A stretch of 64,000 nt of DNA from Solenopsis invicta (GCF_016802725.1 NC_052678.1:3078501-3142500), one strand, 5' to 3'; counted from the stretch's first letter, positions 26,094 through 39,744 are shown. Numbers and translations are program-made. Notes: generated by a model from the sequence alone, not told the origin.

Positions 26094-26499
26094 AATCCAA
26101 CTACATTCGCTAAAAGAAAAGAAAAAAAAATTAATTAATCATTTATTTTTTAAATCTTTGACTTGAACGTTTAATCAGCATACTCTTATACAACCCCCTT
26201 CTCTCATCGCGTTGCGACAGGATAAAATGACGTCACGAAGAAAACATTGAAAACACATTTTTTCTGCACGTAAGAAACGGAATAAAAGACGCGTGTGCAC
26301 TTCGAGTTTAATCTAGCATAGCAACAATCTTGCGACACTTGCGCAACGCTGCCAAGTTACATTATCTTGCTTTACACTTATAATTCATTTACTTATTACC
26401 GTCCGTTCCGCCATGTTACGTTAAAAAATACGGAATAACGGAAATCAGATCGTTATTCCGCTGCGAATAGTAACTTTAATTATCAGCGTACGCATGTTT

Positions 26500-27105
26500 T
26501 ACAGTTGCCATGCTCGTCGGATGCACACGCGGTCGTTCTAAAGCGCGGTGTAATAAGAGAGAGAGCAGATAGGAGATCGATAATCGTCCGTCACGAAAGG
26601 GCGTACAAACGCGCCTTGCCAACCGATTTGCGAGCGGTGCGGTCTAACGTACCGTAAAGGGGTTAGCAGGGTATTCGGGCTTTATGCAGGCTTCGAAAAG
26701 GGCGGCGGGGAGGTGGAGGGGCGCGCCGCGCGGACAAAATCGGATCGTCGGCCTTGAGGAATCCACGAATGGAGCGAGAGTCGCGAGAAGCGTACCTTTG
26801 GATGGGTGGGCAGCAAGATATTTCGTTATCTCATCGCGTAATATCGACGTGACGCGACGTGACGCGACGTGACGCGATGTTATCTTACGGTGTAACGTTA
26901 CTGTTTGCATCCGGCGCTCGATATAGCCGCATTTTTTTTTCCTTCCCCTCCCGCGCGTAACGCGCGCATCATCGGTGGAGAGAAGGGCGAGGGCTCGCGG
27001 AGCTCGAGATTCGCGAGGGCGGACGGTGGAAGCGTGCGGCCGGTGTGGCGAACCACGAGAGACTTCGAAGACGAGGAGGAGAATCATCGTGAGGAATACA
27101 CGGTC

Positions 27106-27136
<31 letters not shown>

Positions 27137-27300
27137 GACGAGTCCTCCCGATCCTCGACCGCGGTCGACGTCGCGATACGTGCGGATAATTGCTGGCGAC
27201 TTACTGGCGTGCGTGAGTTCACAATGCGACTTGAATTTACGTAACCGCCGCAGCTTGAACGCCGCCGTGCCGCGGCGCACAGTAAGACGGATTGTAGAAA
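26500..27300. promoter_or_regulatory. CpG-dense block, possible promoter region
   Basis: GC-rich, CpG-dense DNA between AT-rich flanks. It includes three tandem copies of a 10-bp GACGTGACGC unit (26846-26877) and a run of 28 A (27106-27133). Frames are open on both strands with Arg-rich, low-complexity translations, so I do not call a protein. The associated gene was not found. Confidence 0.35.
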
Positions 27301-28206
27301 GAAAAAAAACCGAAATTTAATTTTTCAATTTCTCATTAGGAAAGAGATTAATTTCTCGAATAAATTGGTTAATTCTAAATTAAAAAATTTCAATGATCAT
27401 TTTCTGTTCGAAAATTTATTTTCTGCTGGATATTTATATTGTTAAACGTAATGAACGATATCATAGAAATTTGTAAATAAACTGCGGAGTAATGAGGAAA
27501 TGGAGAAAAGTGCAGAAACCTTTCACGAAGCTTTTCTATGCTTGTAGCAGAAACTGCATAAATTTGTCCTAGAGGATCTAGCTGCAGTTACGAAAGACAC
27601 AAATGATCTTAAGTTCTGATTCTTTGCTATAAAAAATATGGGAGAGAGAAAAATATCGAATAAAGAAATTAAACTTACTGGATAATTAGTAGGCAAATTG
27701 CTTATAATTCAAAAAATAAGAAAGCGATGAAAAAATTGAAGAGAATGTAAATCAATAAAAAAGAAATATGTTATTTTAAAGTTTCCAATTTTTAATTGCT
27801 ATGTACTCAATTTCAAGGAATTTCAAAGAATTTTTAACATAAATTGAATTTATGGCCAGATTTTTCAATTATGTAAAAGAGAAATTTAAACGCGATACAT
27901 ATATTATAAAGCTGGATTAAAAAAAATTATAATTTAATTACCTTTCGTTACTGCAAATTTCTGCTACGGACAATAAAAGGTTTCACAATATTGATTTTTG
28001 CTCATTTTCTTATTACACTTTACAGTTACTAATTTTTATTAAATTTATCATTAACTAAATATATACATATAGGTATATCAAATAAAAAATAAATTTTAAA
28101 GAGAAAATAACTGTGCCTATACATAATTTTTTATTTTTAGATTCAACAATTTTATTTGAGTTTTCTAACCACAAGTTGAGAAATTGAATTTTCAGGTTTT
28201 TTTTCT
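27301..28206. mobile_element. Putative 0.9-kb nonautonomous element
   Basis: The left end (27301-27336: GAAAAAAAACCGAAATTTAA then TTTTTCAATTTCTCA) is matched inverted at the right end (28174-28206: TTGAGAAATTGAA then TTTTCAGGTTTTTTTTC). Near-terminal CAGAAACCTTTCACG / AAAGGTTTCAC segments are also inverted. No coding frame. Confidence 0.45.
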
Positions 28207-30480
28207 AATCTGTCACTCTGTACGGTGGATGCACCGCAGGTGCGATTCAAAAACAAAATTGGGAGTTAAACGATATTTCACTAACGTTTCAATAATCCAA
28301 TGTGCAGGTCAAGTGACCTTCGAGAAGATACGATAACAGAATTGACGAATTAAATCAATCGTTACGAGAATAGCCCGAATCAAGCTAGCGGATTTTCTAC
28401 GCTGAATGAGAAAAAGGCAGAGAAGAAAGTAGTATTATGACATCCATTTACATTTTATACAATAACTTTGGTAATAATCAATATTTTAAATTGAAAACTT
28501 AACGATTATATTAATCAAACTGTTCTTCAATAAATTCTAGATTTAAAATTATAATATTTATTGTATTAAATATTATTTATAAAAATGTAGCGGCCGTATA
28601 ATTAGTTGAAGAGAAACAAGAGCGGTAGTATGACCCATCACAAGAATAAATTAAAAAAATTGGTTTTAATTGAAAGAAATACAGTGCTTTATTATAAGAT
28701 TATATATTTATTCAAAATAAAGAGAAAATATTGCAGAATATGTGCAAATGTATGTATACATATGCCTTTCGTATCAAAACTGTGATATTGAAAATTTATG
28801 TATGTGAACTATAGATTAGCAGTAAATCTATAATCAACTTTTCGATAATTACTTTAATATAAAAACTTTGAAAAACAGACTGTATTAGGCCTGTTCAGAT
28901 GCCGGTACAAATAAAGGACCAAAGAACAAAATTCCATATCATTTAACTTTGCACAATTTGACAAAAAAGTGTACATAAATTTATGTGATAATACACTCAA
29001 GTTTGAGGAAGTATATGTAATTAAATGTTAAAATGTATCTTGAAAATGTTTTGAAAGTAAAAATATGACAAATGTTATTGTGCATTGACATATTAGCACC
29101 ACTACGTAACAACAGGCTACTAAACAAATAATTCTGTAATTACTAGAATTTGTAATTATAATGCTTGTTATGCCTGTACTAAAATTCACCTAATAACAGA
29201 AATGACTATAAGTATTATACCTACGCGATTCATAATACCACCTTCTTTCTACTTAATTTGCTCGTAGAATATAAATTTACTTCACTGAAATACATAAATC
29301 TTTATTTAAAGTAAAATTTATTCGTAATAAATAAATCAATTATCTCTCCAGAGACATTAACAGGTTTTAAAGACCCAGGCAATTTTTCAACTTTGAATTA
29401 TTCGATAAATGATAATCGGAATGTATGGTAATCAAAAGGCATTGACTATAAAAAGAACGATTGACAGTGAGGACTTATCGATTAAAATATGCTGAATTTC
29501 GTCAGTCATATTTCGTACAGCAAGAAGTGAAAGTCAAGCGTGAACTGTGTCTCAGTGAACTAGGGTGTCTGATAAAATTTATTTTTTGTCAAAGTAAGCC
29601 AATCATGATTTTTTTGCTATTCTTAGTTTTTTTTAGTATGTAATGTAAATAAAAGATTACTTGTGTCATACTAGATGTAGAAATTTAGAACAGACCAATA
29701 TTTAAAATAAGAGATTGTACTTTAAGTACGCGATTAAAAGATTTAAGCGTAATTTAAATATATTTCTTTCTTTAAATTATTTGTCTTAAATAACAAATAT
29801 AAATAATTTGACAATAACTTCTAAAATAAAGTACTGAGTTTTTTCAAAAAATAATTTTCTTCTCTATTACCGTTTTTCTTATTTTTTTTTAAACAAAATT
29901 ATAATATTTTTATATCAATGATAAAATACAATTTTTAATCCTATAAACTACTTTTTTAAATTATTATTGCAACTATTTTTTTTGTAAGTATTAACCTTGG
30001 ATTATTTAAAGATACAATTTTTTTATATGCGCATATAAAAAAAGTTATAAATTTTTTACTGCAACAATGAATTTTGTCGATTCCGCCTTAAATTCAATCA
30101 CATACAAAGAAGTAAGAAAACGTTTCATATAATTGTACAATTATATTCTTAAATATTGGAAAAGTATATCAGAATTCGTTCAGATTTTTGTAGTTCAAAA
30201 TTCTTGTGAAAAACATAATCGCACCTCAGTGACCCAGTATATCTAACTAAGCAGTGGAATTCAGTAATGTTTGTGAAAAGTTAATAAAAAAAAATAAAAA
30301 ATAAAAAATAAGATACATTTCGCAGAAATGTCTATTCCATCATTATGATCAAATCACTTTTAATCAATAAAAATCGAATAAAATGTCATACAAGTAAAAC
30401 TTATTTCTAATCTTTTGACTTTTTTCCCCTCAGAATAGAAAATCACGAAAAATCATTTTTCTCGCTTGCAATTTTTACCT
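28207..30480. other. AT-rich intergenic stretch
   Basis: No gene recognised. It contains the second copy of the dispersed repeat (29470-29640) and simple A/T runs. Confidence 0.5.
29470..29640. repeat. Dispersed repeat, copy 2 (partner at 23440)
   Basis: Collinear with 23440-23585 over about 140 bases with small gaps; both keep TTTCGTACAGCA and TGTCTGATAAAAT. The short open frame here is probably incidental. Confidence 0.5.
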
Positions 30481-30837
30481 TTCTATATCGTTATTTTTAT
30501 ACATGGCATGCGGAAACGCAAACTCAGGGGTTTCTCAACCAAAAAGTGCATGAGTCTGGTGATAAATTTTCCAGCAAACGAGTCACGTAAATTCACGTTT
30601 ATTTTTTTTCGTAGCAACTGTTCGTAAAAGGAAACGGATACCTCAGCAACCGGTAGGGCAAGTGGCACCCCTTTCATATACAGTGCGTATCGAGGGAGCG
30701 GACCTACCAAGTGGCAAAGCTGTCTTAATTTCAATAAGTTACAAAAAAAAGCGACAACTCGCGTCCATTTCGCGTGATCGACTAATTCGATTTTACAATT
30801 ATTCAACATATAGAATCTACATTTATGCATCACATTT
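30481..30837 (-). other. Unassigned 116-codon open frame
   Basis: The frame at 30483-30833 on the minus strand is open for 116 codons, has moderately mixed base composition and gives a Leu-rich product starting MMHKCRFYML. It resembles no family known to me and has no clear splice partners. It may be chance. Confidence 0.15.
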
Positions 30838-31110
30838 TAATTAAAGTGACTTGTCTAACAAATCGTCTACTCAGGCTCCCCGTGAAGAGTCTATAATTAA
30901 TAAAGATCGGTTTCAATGTAACACATCATATTTTTGTGCAGATTTACCAAATTTACCGAAACACTTACAATCTACATACCTTTTTTTTTAATTAACGTGA
31001 CCTAATAAATCGCCTGTCAAGTTTGTCGCGAAGAGTTAATTTAAATAAAAACTGCTTTTGACGCAAATGCAATATATTGTTGTGCAGAATTAAATTGTGT
31101 GAAATTAAAA
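30838..31110. repeat. Diverged tandem duplication, about 150-bp unit
   Basis: AATTAAAGTGACTTGTCTAA at about 30838 and AATTAACGTGACCTAATAAA at about 30989 begin two collinear stretches that also share ...GCGAAGAGTTAAT/GTGAAGAGTCTAT... and a TTGTTGTGCAGA/TTTTTGTGCAGA motif. Confidence 0.5.
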
Positions 31111-31239
31111 ATAAATCCGATTCGCTGACTCGTTTTTGTTGTGTGTGAACCGAAATAAAAATTTTCGAAATTCTTGCAATAAATTTCAGTTTAAATCTAA
31201 TCGGAGAAAGTAAGACCTCGACGTCTTTCTGCAATAGGG

Positions 31240-34200
31240 GTGTTTTATTTTCTTTTATCGCGTATTAAAAATTCTCGTTTCTCGGGACATGCAAGTGTCG
31301 CAAACGTCGATATCAGTACACCTGTTTCGTATGCATGTTGTTACAGGGAACAGGATAATCAACAGAGAGCGATAAACATGTCCTTTTTTTCATTCAAAGT
31401 TCGTTCGGCCGTTTCGTCTACGGGGATATTCCGTCGGCCAACGGTGTTACAACCCAAAAGCAGCTTTCGCTTGAAATGAACCGTGCCAATAACCCGTTTT
31501 GTGCGACAAATAATGTTGATTATTTTTTAGTAGTCGCGGCATGCTTGCGATAATCGCTAAGCTAAAATTTTTATAGCAATGCCCGCCGGTTTTACATCAA
31601 TGAAGAAATGTAGGTCCGCGTCTCTCTTTCTCACGGCTGGCTGTTTCGCCGTTATCCCGACTTTCAATACGTTTCAACAGTAAAGGAAAGAGAGAAAAGC
31701 GAAAGAAGAGGTCACAATACGCAAATATTATCATACGCACGTGCGCAAGTGGGAAGGGAGACTAACGCCGCGTGGTACCTGGCAAAAGAAGAAAAAGAAA
31801 GTGGGCGATCGGTGAATCCGCAATGAGACGGGGATCTGCATTGCTAATAAAAAGAATCGACGCTGTGTGCAATTGAATGCGGCTGAGATATATTAATTCG
31901 ACGAGAGCGTCGATTTACGACTCCAGGCAGCCTCTCCCCACCCTCTCCAGCAGGCTCGGACCGATCTCGAATTTACGATTCACTCGTCGCGTGATTTTCG
32001 CGCCGGGTGGACGATATGATTCGATTGGAACCGGCTTCTTGAATAACGAAATCGTGACAAGAGCGCGTAAGAACAGACGGCGTCTTGCGCGGATAGAATG
32101 CAGGCGGATGTAAGAGGAATTCTAGGTCACTGTCCTGACATCGAGGCGATGAAACCGGGAGAAACCGAGCGTCCGGGCAATCCGTTAGATGGAAACCCGT
32201 TATGTGAGAAGCGTGGACGAGTAGCGAGCGTGATCGTGGCCATGGTCACGACTGTAGCCGCGACCGGGAAACCGATCGGCCGACCGAGACTCGCCCCATT
32301 TCTTTTCGGCGCGATCACTCTCTCCGGCCATTCCTGCCCTTCTCCGATGGCTCCGATAAACGACAGGCGTCGCGGTGCGCACACGCGTAATTCACGGCGC
32401 ATTCGAAGTCCTCCCCCGGCGAAACAAATTCGCGTTCGTTGTTTATCAATCGTGTCCAGCCAACGGAATCAAATGAATTAACCGATTCTACTGTCATTCT
32501 CTTTTAATCTCTTTTGTTAGTGTTAACATAATCGCAAGCTGCCGTGGACGTAACGCAGCCTGAGCGGTCAATTGCGCTCGTAATACACATAATAGGAACA
32601 CCTATGCAATAATAAAGTCCCAGGAACAGGTATCGCAAAATAAATTACCGTCGAATTGAGACAAATCGCAAATGATGATTTATGAATTCAGGACGGCGTG
32701 GAAGATTCGTGCACCGACGAACGACGAACTCTCGAGAATCTTGCAGCAACAAATTGCGCATTGCGCACAGTTCGGCATATTATCCTTGTAATTCCTCAAA
32801 TGTTAAACAAGAACAAAATGATACATCATGCGCATCATGCGTGAAACGGAACGTAGCCTAGATGTTCCGTTCGGATCTATTTAATCCAGCATGTATATTT
32901 AATTTCCTTATTAATATTTTACCTAAAAGTTTTTTCCTCTGACATTTTTTTTTTTTTTTTCGATAATGTAAGCTCTCTTTGCTCGTTAATGTAAGCTCTC
33001 TTTCTTCCGCGTAAATATTTTTATTTAATCGCTTTACTTTTTACATTTCCTTTTCTTATATTGACCCAAGTGATGCAGTACGTACAGTAAATTCGAAGAG
33101 AACAGCAGAGTTAAAAGAGCATACGTACACGCGACGAGTGCGATAAGACCGAATGTAAAGAGCATTTAGCATCGGGGCATTATTGCTACTGGCAGTTACA
33201 ACGCGATGGAGAGAAACTACGGCTTCTATAAAACTGTATTAGGTGCTGGGACAGGTGTTGCGGCTTTATTGCACGGCGTCTCGCGCACGCTGAGGAAGCG
33301 CGAGTAATTATCATCGTGTCGCATGTTATTTACTTTACTTCACGCTCTTTGATAACCGACTTCAGCACGCGCGTATCGCGCCGATAACGGGATCCGTTAA
33401 TTCTAACGCGATTCATAGACGCGGCCAAATTTCGCTCGAATAAACCCGCTCGTCGTTACGCACGCCGCGTGTCGCGCTGTCGGGAATGCGTCACCGCGAG
33501 ACGCGATAGAACGCTGCACGACAGTTCGTGTTTAATAACGGCCAATAGCACGCCTAACATCCGGTCGCGTCTCAAAGTGTGTCAGCGGGACACGGACTAC
33601 CGAAACGCGTCCGAGCGTGGCTAAGACGCGACTGGAAAGACATCCTTATCTAATTGGTATGGGCGATTGGAAAAACGATCGCGATTATCAAATGATAGGA
33701 GCGTGCAAATCGACTTTCTTCCAATGTCGTCACGAGTCTTCGAAAGAAATCATGCTGTTTCCGGTCGTGCTCAAAGTGCCCCGTCGTACACAGTAAAAAA
33801 ATTCCTTTCGCATTCTTCACTGCTGCATTTGGAAATCGCACTTTCGAAAGTGTACGGCAAAATTATATTTAAATAAACTGTGCAATGATATACGCGCCCA
33901 ATTGACTTCGGTTGACGGCGATCTCGGCATGAAATAACAACTTCGTATGCATAAATTTAACTGACACATATTATGAACATATATATGTTACTCTTTCTAA
34001 ATTTAAATTGAAATCCGAATTTGTATTTTGCAAAAACGGAAAATAAAAAAAAAAACCGTATTAAGAGACTTGAGATTGCGATTTATTAATCGAATATATG
34101 TACACGGAAAAAAAAAAAAATGTTAATTAGCTGGTAGTCTGAACATAATCCTTTCAATTCGACAATTTAATCATCGAAACAAACAAAACTAACTAGAACA

Positions 34201-35400
34201 AAAGCACGACGTGTTGTTTCATTAATATTATTAAATTAAAGAAATTATTTTCACTTAGAGATTGTCGGCTATGCCGTCAATGCAACACCATTTTTCCCGG
34301 TGCACCATATTCCGTCATATATTTTGTACATTTCTGTAAAGACGAATTCGATGAGCGAGGGCAAGCGCAAACGCGAGGAAGTTTGAAAGTTCGAAAAATA
34401 GTGTGCGATCTCTTTCGAGCTTCAACTGCAATAGATGTAAACGCACTCTGCACCGATACGGGAACGCATAAAAAAACACAAGCTACTCGAAGAATTGCGG
34501 TCAAACCATCCATGACCTAGGTTAAGTTTCGAGACGTTCGATATGGTCCAGAGACAGAGAAGCGACAGGTTTTGGCGCGATAGATTTAATGATATGAAAT
34601 AACAAACGTAATATAATACTTTCATTTTATTCTTTTAATTGGTGTAAATATGCACACATGGTGTAACACCGGGAAGGATAAACACGATAAAATCCGGATT
34701 AATCTTAATTTGAAGTTAAATTTACATAACGCAACAACATAATATAACGATCGATACGTGCGATGACACACGTAACGGAGAGGTGCTCGTACACAGAATT
34801 GGGATTTATCCCTTTCTGCTAAAAGAAACACATTTGATGAATTCGAACAATTATGATCAACGATGTATTAAGCGGTGAAGAAGATTACTCATTCGTCTGT
34901 GACACGATGATAGGCGATGTGTGTGGCGTGTTCCGACGTATACACGTAATAAAACATCATTTATCGTCTTATCTATACGTCGGCAGACTTCTACTAAATG
35001 CGGCTACACTGAAATCGATTAATCGAAACTCGAAGAGTCTACGTTTCTCGAGGCGTTTATCGTAGTTTACTATTTTGTTTACTATCCCGAATCTGGATTC
35101 TCGCTTACCCAAGGGCCTCATGGCGCGACGACTTGTTTCCTCAATTTACCAGACACCCGAGAAAGACGTCACAAAACAGGTTGAACGGGGTAGAATGAAC
35201 GCACCTCTCTCGGCAGAGATAAGACACGCGGTGAATCAACTTCCCACGAAGCGGGACGAGTAACGAAACACACACTGAGCGTGTATGAGACAACCTCAAG
35301 TCCTTTATACCTGCCCAGCTCATAGAATGGAGCGTTCTCTCCCACTACAAGACATTAGCAGACCTCAACTCGCCGATGCGTATTTCATATTACCCTACCC
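31240..35400. other. Mixed-GC region without an assignable gene
   Basis: CpG-containing segments (about 31300-32500 and 33150-33700) alternate with AT-rich DNA. Several frames of 60-127 codons are open, the longest at 32098-32481 plus, but they overlap frames on the other strand and show no domain or splice partner. A short duplication TAATGTAAGCTCTCTTT occurs at about 32966 and 32987. It could hold untranslated exons or a noncoding RNA, but nothing can be assigned. Confidence 0.3.
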
Positions 35401-37699
35401 TGTGCCACGTGTACAAATAAACAGATATAATAATCTTTTTTCTTTTATATAATAAAGATATCAGCAAAAAAAAGTAATAAGATTAATTTGCTGTAAAATA
35501 GACATTTATCATCACTAAAACATTTTTACTTCGACTTTTTCTGAATTTACATTATTCAGCTAGTCATTAAAACGTCTTAAAGCAGCATCATCGCCATCAT
35601 GTTTGTCATTTGCATATATCAAATCACATAATTAATCAATTTCTTACAATGCTTGTTTAATTAAATTTAAATAATACAAGCTCTCGTGAGTTTTACATTA
35701 ACAATCTAGCTTACATTAACAAACTAGCAGTATCATTTTAGAATTTTTAGAATCGACGTCAATAGAATTTATGTTTCCATAAAACTAGCTTTCATAAACA
35801 TCGTGAACTCTTCCTAATTTCGTTATCTATTGTTACATTTATTTACGTTATATTTGAGAAGACACAAGAAAAAAAAATTGTAAAATAATATAAAGTTTTG
35901 CTCCATTCTCATATGAAGTTTTCGATGCTTGCAAGAAAATTTAATTTAACAAACAGCAATTTATGACTGCTGGAAATGTACTATAGAACATTTATAGAGA
36001 CGATGTGTATGGTTTTGAATGTAGGGTTTACCTTATACAATGTTCGTAGCTTTTAGTAATCGCCATACAACATATAGTATTAAATGTTTTGTTTCATTTA
36101 AATATTTATGGAAATGTATATTATAGAAAATATATTATAAAAGTATGGTTCTAGAGCTATTTTTTAAAAATAATTTTTGATTAAACAAATGCCATTTGCC
36201 TGACCAAATGGCTTTTACCCATTTATTTTTGTGTTTAAATGATATTTTTCTAGTCAAATACTATTTTTTTCTAGGCAAATGCTATTTGATTGAATCACTA
36301 TTAGGCAAATAGTATTCAGCGAAGCATGCATTGTGAACAATTATCTTTTACCTATATTTTTATAATTTCCTTCACAATTTCTTTTCTTTTAGCCTTTGAC
36401 GTTGATTCGGGTTGCAAAGTACAAGCAATAGAGAATTTCTCCTTTCTTTACACGATCGCAAACTTTTCCACTATATCGTATTTCCGCTTTATAAAATAAA
36501 ATTGCTACCCATTTTCCTAAGAATCAAGGCAAATGCTATTTTTCTAGTCAAAAAATATTTTCCTAAAATAAATCTGTGTCAACGACACATATGTATGTAT
36601 ATATATCCCAGATAATACGATATTTATAAAATATTTATAATAATAATTTGAATATTATATAAAAATATGTATCATAAATAATTTATAAATATTTTTGTTG
36701 TCTTTATATTGAACAGTTCATAAATATTTTATATAAGTATTATGAATTCATTACGAATTTATTATAAATATTATAAAAATACTTATTTAACTATTATGAT
36801 AAAGATTTTTAAAAATATTTTTACTTTCTTTAATAAATCAAATCAATATTAATACTAATTTAATAGTGATGCTAATACTAATAGCATCAATAAATTAGCA
36901 CCTAGTACTAATTTATAGAAATTTAAAACTTGAAACAGGTACAAACAATTCGGAGACTAATAGTTGAGAAAAAACAAAGTATCAAAACTGCCAACAACTT
37001 AAACGAATCTATTTTGGTAAAAGTTGTAAAAAATTTGTAATACGGCACATGAAATATCGTGTTTATTTGACGAGAATAGCTTTATTAGTTTCACAGAATG
37101 TAGATGCGAAGGTGTACCTCATGGAGAGACATAGCCAATTTGCATATTGTCACGAGTCCAATCCTAATAATATATCAAAGATAATAGAGCTATGCGAGAA
37201 TTTTATCGTTATCTTTATCTTGTTGTTTAATACATGTCAAAACTTGTATTTAGAACCTCGGTATCATCCTGAATTACGACAGTGTCACCGTCGGTATTAC
37301 CGAAAAAGAAGTAGTACCTGGTTTTTTTTTTTTTTTTGTGAATGGGTGTAAGAATTATTAAAGATCTGCTGAGCTGTTGTTCCTATCCATAAAATTTCTT
37401 AGAATAAATTCAGTACTGGCAGTCACCTTTTTTTGCGTGACCAAAAATGGTTATGGGTCGATGAGACCCAGTGCTTCTTCAACTACTACGATTAATACTT
37501 TCGTACTTTTCCCCCTTAGTCTCTATATGTATATCGACTTAAATTCACCACCCACTTGCCTCTTACATTAACAAGTGCTTTAATGTTTATATGAGCGAAA
37601 CATAGGAAACATGATGACCGCTGACATAACCCATCACTACTATCATTGCACCGTTCGCCTGTAGTCGTGTTGTCGTGTTGCATAGCGTTAAAGATGTAC
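35401..37699. other. AT-rich stretch with small repeats
   Basis: A GGCAAATGCTATTT-like motif recurs at about 36190-36310 and 36530-36560. From 36606 a TCCCAGATAATACGATATTT terminus begins a run of AATATTTATAA modules to about 36810, resembling the subterminal zone of a TCCCA-type element. The 100-codon frame at 37049-37351 has no family resemblance and ends in a poly-T run. Confidence 0.4.
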
Positions 37700-37907
37700 G
37701 TACATTCACGGTAATTGATTCTGTCTCTCGGAAAATTTTCCAAACTGAGAAGTCACCATCTATCTACATACTCGTAGTTCATGATTAACGTAACGACTAG
37801 AGCTTATTGGTCGTTACGTTAATCATGAACCGTATGTATGTAGAAAGATAGCGACTTCTCAGTTTGGAAAATTTTCCGAAGGACAAAATCGATTACCATG
37901 GATGTAC
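37700..37907. mobile_element. Foldback element, about 208 bp, long arms
   Basis: The left arm (GTACATTCACGGTAATTGAT at 37700) and right arm (ending ATCGATTACCATGGATGTAC at 37907) pair almost throughout. The pairing includes GGAAAATTTTCC, AACTGAGAAGTC and TTCATGATTAACGTAACGA / TCGTTACGTTAATCATGAA, around a center near 37800. A solitary arm-like copy lies at 60583-60619. Confidence 0.7.
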
Positions 37908-38441
37908 TAAAGACGCAGTAGCAAGGGGAGGGGATGGCAGAGGGTGCTGCGGCTCCGGGCCCAAGAATCGTTGGGACCCTTGAAACTTAATTTTATTTTT
38001 AATTACATTGTTCAATGCCATTTGCTTTGACATTCTATAAGTCGTTTCCAGTAGACCTCTACACCGAAAGATATAACTGATGCAAAAGTATTATTAAAAA
38101 CGCTTATTTTAACATTTTTCACTTTTATTGATCTTTTATTCACTTTCCCTTGCCATTTTTACGGTTAGCGCTAAAAGAAAGTATTAGAAATAACTTGATA
38201 AAGCTTAAAACAAAAAAAGAAACTCTGTTACTGCAGTAAGCTAAGATTTGATGTTCGTGAACAATCTCGTGTCGCACGCGGAGAATGAATGTATAGGTAC
38301 ATATATATAACTGGATTTTTATTTCATAATATTTAAACCGCCTAAGTCTAATCTAATTACTAAGGAAAATGTGTTATAACTACTCTTTTCAATGTCAGAT
38401 CATGCCCCCGGGTCTAAATTTGTCTTAAAGACGTTTTTCAA
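37908..38441. other. Intergenic stretch
   Basis: No gene or repeat recognised. Confidence 0.5.
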
Positions 38442-38519
38442 ATGTTTTTTAGACTTGCGTCTGGTCTACGTTTTTTAGACTTGCGTCTGGTCTACGTTTT
38501 TTAGACTTGCGTCTGGTCT
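38442..38519. repeat. 26-bp tandem repeat, three copies
   Basis: Unit ACGTTTTTTAGACTTGCGTC plus TGGTCT starts at 38442, 38468 and 38494. The copies are identical except one base at the start of the first. Confidence 0.9.
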
Positions 38520-39152
38520 ACTAAACAAGTGCAACAATCATCATAGTATTAAAATATAGACAATCTTTATACATTATTTGTCGTAAATACAAAATTAATA
38601 TTTATAAAAATCTTTAAGCAACATGTTATTAAAATATAGACTAAATATTTTATAAATTATAATATTTTATAAATTAAATAGCAAATATTTTAGAAATATT
38701 TTATATCTTATTTTATACATTATTTTTTTTTTAAATAATTTCTTTATTGTTAGTGTAAGCATTATGCAACATCCAACTATGAAATAATGTAATTGTTGTA
38801 AAATCGCAAGGGCAGCCTTATGTTCGTAATGCAAATGGTTCACGGTTATCTCACAACCCCTTTCATTACATAATATAAAATATGTCAAATTTATACACAT
38901 ATTTACGGCTCACATTAAACTCAATTACATTTAAAAGCCACATTCAAGGCATTCAAACTGGACTAAATTAAAAAAAAAAAATTAATATTTCACATACTTC
39001 TCAAAATTATATATAAAGTATACACCTGTAAAAATCGCTGATGTCTGCAAAATTAAAATTCAACTTTTATAAAAACATTAATGACTAGTCCTATAATGGT
39101 AAATATTAATTTCTAAGTAAACGGTAAAAAAAAAATTTGAACGATTGCTCTT
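38520..39152. other. AT-rich intergenic stretch
   Basis: A 77-codon AT-rich frame on the minus strand (38667-38900) has no family resemblance; nothing else was seen. Confidence 0.5.
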
Positions 39153-39300
39153 AGGCCGGTATTCATAGTCGATTCCTATATTTAAGATCATCTTAAGTAT
39201 TATCTTAAGATGCCATCAACCAATCAGAGAGCCGTATTAGCATCTTAAGACGTTACTTAAGACAATTTTGAAATAAAAATCGACTATGAATATCGGCCTT
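39153..39300. mobile_element. MITE, 148 bp, AGGCCGGTATTCATAGTCGA termini
   Basis: The left end AGGCCGGTATTCATAGTCGA and the right end TCGACTATGAATATCGGCCT are reverse complements with one mismatch. Inner TTAAGATCATCTTAAG / CATCTTAAGACG modules are themselves palindromic. Confidence 0.7.
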
Positions 39301-39409
39301 AGAATTTGACACAAATTTTACGAGATATCATGGTATCTCACCATCCTACACGTATCTCACAAAATCCTCGTTTTTTCTTTAACATGTAAAGATTGCACCT
39401 CGTATTACG

Positions 39410-39650
39410 CACTGTTAAAAATCGGTAGCAGAATTTAATGTAAAATAACGGAAGTAGATTTCAAGGTACATTAAAAAACATGTAATATACATTTAATGTA
39501 AATTTAAAAAAAACATTTAATGTACGCGTAATGTAAATTTAATGTTGTAAAAAGTGCACAAATTTCATGCACATGATTTTCATTTATTGATACATTAAAT
39601 TTAATACGTAACTTAAAAATACATTGAATTTCGTGACATTTTTAACAGTG
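39410..39650. mobile_element. MITE with CACTG termini, 241 bp
   Basis: Left end CACTGTTAAAAATCGG and right end ATTTTTAACAGTG are reverse complements. The interior is built of ATTTAATGTAAA modules in both orientations. CACTG ends occur in animal En/Spm-like elements (family knowledge). A CG dinucleotide flanks both sides, a possible short duplication. Confidence 0.6.
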
Positions 39651-39744
39651 CGTGTAAGGACATATATATTGATTAAGGGAAAAGTCTAGTGGTATTAATA
39701 AGTTTTACAAATTAAATCAAGATCGAGAAGAGCAAGATGTAGAT

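Larger units (their letters stand above)
22480..26230. repeat. Decayed multi-copy repeat region with later insertions
   Basis: A module recurs at about 22490-22540, 22900-23060, 23150-23280, 24040-24190, 24530-24640 and 26140-26230. Its parts in order are CGTTTGATCAGAATATTC-like, a TTTTCTTCTC run, a CGTTGCGACAG-like element, and AAAATAAATATTTTACGA. Between copies lie diverged spacers containing TTTTATGCAGAGAATAATG-like phrases. Spacing varies because other DNA has been inserted, including the MITEs at 25294 and 25794. No gene recognised. Confidence 0.5.

Noticed and set aside
26644..27222. 192-codon minus-strand frame across the poly-A run
   Set aside because: Composed of CpG-rich low-complexity sequence and a homopolymer; several frames on both strands are equally open.
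37049..37351. 100-codon plus-strand frame
   Set aside because: Ends in a poly-T-encoded Phe run and shows no family resemblance or splice partner.
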